Source: an uncultured Phycisphaerae bacterium
GTDB taxonomy: Bacteria; Planctomycetota; Phycisphaerae; UBA1845; Fen-1342
Assembly: GCA_937928595.1 (NCBI GenBank)
Contig: CALGJV010000040.1
Location: 1 to 64,000 of the forward strand
Direction: 5' to 3'
DNA: 64,000 nucleotides
The notes under the pieces were generated by a model. It did no database searches. It was given only the letters and a program-made list of their open reading frames with translations, and was not told the origin of the DNA. A program made the position numbers and the translations under genes. Shown one piece after another: positions 62,797-64,000 of the stretch (positions within the stretch are counted from its first letter, which is position 1; each line of letters starts with the position of its first letter).

Positions 62797-63281
62797 AACG
62801 CTACGAAGGGATGTTCCTGTTCGACACCGCGGTGCTCCGCGACTGGCCCAGCATCGAGCAGGAGTTGCGGCGGCTGCTCGAGCGCATCGGGGCCCAGCTC
62901 CTGGTGGCCGTCAAGTTCGACGAGCGGAAGCTCGCCTACGAGATCCGGCGCCGCAAGCGCGGTACGTACGTGCTGAGCTACTTCGAGGCGGCGCCGGAAA
63001 AGATCGTGGACCTGGAGCGCGACGCCCGGCTCTCGGAGACGGTCCTGCGGCTGCTCGTGCTGCGGGCCGAGAACCTGACCGAGGAGCGCCTCGCCGAGCT
63101 CCGCGCGCACCCGGCCGATGTGCCGCTCGCGCCCCAGGCCGGCGAGGGTCGCCGCCATGACGACGAACACCACGAGGGCGACCGCGGCGGACGCCGCGGC
63201 CGCGACGATTACCGCCGTGACCGCGAGGCCCCGCCCGCGGGTTCGGACGCGGACGCGATGGTGGAAACCGCGGAGCGCTAG
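62793..63281 (+). CDS. rpsF: 30S ribosomal protein S6
   Basis: S6 binds 16S rRNA with S18. The protein has 162 residues. The S6 fold occupies the first 100 or so (KRYEGMFLFDTAVLRDWPSI, RKLAYEIRRRKRGTYVLSYFE). The last 55 residues are a charged tail rich in Arg, Asp, Glu and His that most S6 proteins lack or have shorter. The start is a TTG overlapping the pth stop, with AAGGAAGGAG upstream. Confidence 0.94.
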   Translation: MKRYEGMFLFDTAVLRDWPSIEQELRRLLERIGAQLLVAVKFDERKLAYEIRRRKRGTYVLSYFEAAPEKIVDLERDARLSETVLRLLVLRAENLTEERLAELRAHPADVPLAPQAGEGRRHDDEHHEGDRGGRRGRDDYRRDREAPPAGSDADAMVETAER

Positions 63282-63347
63282 GCTGCTCCGCCGACGACGC
63301 GGCGCCGCTTCGGTCTCCCGAGCCGCGCCCCCGGGAAAGGACGACGC

Positions 63348-63803
63348 ATGGCCAGCTACAACCGCGTGATCCTGATGGGCAACCTGACCCGCGATCCGCA
63401 GCTCCGCTACCTGCCCAGCGGCATGGCCGTCTGCGAGTTCGGCCTCGCGGCCAGCCGACGGTTCCGCGACAAGGACGGCAACCAGAAGGAAGAAGTCTGT
63501 TTCGTCGACATCTCGGCTTGGGGCCGCCAGGCGGAGACCATCAACCAGTACATGACCAAGGGCAAGCCGATCCTGATCGAGGGGCGGCTGAAGTTCGACC
63601 AATGGACCGGACAGGACGGCCAGAAGCGCTCCCGGCTGACCGTCGTGGCCGAGAACTTCCAGTTCGTCGGGCCGCGCGGCGAGGGCCCGGCGGGTCCGGG
63701 CGGCGGCGAGCGTGCGGCCGCGGCCGGGGCGCCGGCCGCAAGTGCACTGCCGCCCGAAACGGACGACGTTCCGCCGCCCTCGGATGAAAGTATTCCGTTT
63801 TGA
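63348..63803 (+). CDS. ssb: Single-stranded DNA-binding protein
   Basis: SSB protects single-stranded DNA in replication and repair. The protein has 151 residues. The OB fold has NRVILMGNLTRDPQLRYLPSG and FVDISAWGRQAETINQYM, then a Gly/Ala/Pro linker and the acidic tip DESIPF that recruits partner proteins. It lies between rpsF and rpsR, the conserved place. Confidence 0.96.
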   Translation: MASYNRVILMGNLTRDPQLRYLPSGMAVCEFGLAASRRFRDKDGNQKEEVCFVDISAWGRQAETINQYMTKGKPILIEGRLKFDQWTGQDGQKRSRLTVVAENFQFVGPRGEGPAGPGGGERAAAAGAPAASALPPETDDVPPPSDESIPF

Positions 63804-63827
63804 CGCACCCGTTCGCGAGGACGATTC

Positions 63828-64000
63828 ATGAGTTCCAAGCTGCTCCAGAAACGACGCAAGAAGGCCCGGCGGGCCGCCGAGCAAAGCCGCGTGCGCGGCC
63901 CGCGGATCAAGGCCGCCGACATCGACTACAAGGACATCCCGCTGCTCCAGCGCATGACCAGCGCCCAGGGCAAGCTGTTCTCGCGCAAGCGCACCGGTAT
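63828..64000 (+). CDS. rpsR: 30S ribosomal protein S18, cut by the window end
   Basis: The first 57 codons are visible. After a basic N-terminus (LLQKRRKKARRAAEQ) the S18 core DIDYKDIPLLQRMTSAQGKL and FSRKRTG is clear. It matches the rpsF-ssb-rpsR order. GAGG lies upstream of the ATG. The C-terminus is outside the window. Confidence 0.92.
   Translation, partial: MSSKLLQKRRKKARRAAEQSRVRGPRIKAADIDYKDIPLLQRMTSAQGKLFSRKRTG

Overview
The window is chromosomal DNA of a high-GC (roughly 70 %) bacterium, most likely a planctomycete of the Phycisphaerae type. Three things point there. A large secreted protein ends in a dockerin-like EF-hand tail with an ADFANFQRC motif (6215-9850). There is a PEP-CTERM protein (45862-46506). 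A complete alternative complex III / caa3 oxidase operon sits beside a large DUF4175-like membrane protein. This placement is inferred from gene content, not from a marker-gene tree. Genes are densely packed, often with 4-base start/stop overlaps.

Layout. 316-4643 is an RND efflux pump with its adaptor. 4890-5594 is a decayed IS630-family transposase, followed by a strong promoter at 5747-5775 with no recognisable gene behind it. 6215-9850 encodes a modular secreted protein. 10330-22487 holds housekeeping and envelope genes: a lactate-dehydrogenase-like protein, a DUF4175-like protein, a lipoprotein, a TPR protein, a pseudouridine synthase, a PBP4 carboxypeptidase, glycogen phosphorylase and an ABC ATPase. 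22689-36780 is one long respiratory operon: alternative complex III (ActA, B, C, DE fusion, F), a small membrane protein, SCO, and caa3 oxidase subunits II, I, III, IV plus a second III-like protein. Heme A assembly genes (ctaB, ctaA) and a DUF3179 gene follow at 36827-40509. 40726-44822 pairs an NDP-forming acyl-CoA synthetase with a CoA-transferase/GNAT fusion. 44855-49612 carries a TIM-barrel protein, a PEP-CTERM protein, an orphan solute-binding lipoprotein and an RlmI-like methyltransferase. 49900-53681 has nusA behind an attenuator-like leader, a GAF histidine kinase and a DedA/TVP38-type protein.

53695-59111 is the most interesting block. It is a corrinoid methyl-transfer locus with an MtaB-like methanol:corrinoid methyltransferase that retains all three zinc ligands, an MtaC-like corrinoid protein, an MtaA-like and a second UroD-family methyltransferase, and a stand-alone methionine-synthase activation-domain protein that could reactivate the corrinoid. 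The genes are split over two divergent units around a palindrome. This three-component system is best known from methanogens and acetogens, so finding it beside an oxygen-respiring chain is notable. The window ends with a tRNA-Gln, glmU-like, prs, rplY, pth, rpsF, ssb, rpsR cluster; rpsR is cut by the window edge.

Together the genes suggest an aerobic, glycogen-using heterotroph that can also handle methyl groups from methanol or a related compound. Promoter assignments are by eye, and several -10-like hexamers (TACAAT, TACACT, TATGCT) stand out against the GC-rich background. Two lie exactly six bases before an ATG that lacks a Shine-Dalgarno sequence, which suggests leaderless transcripts.
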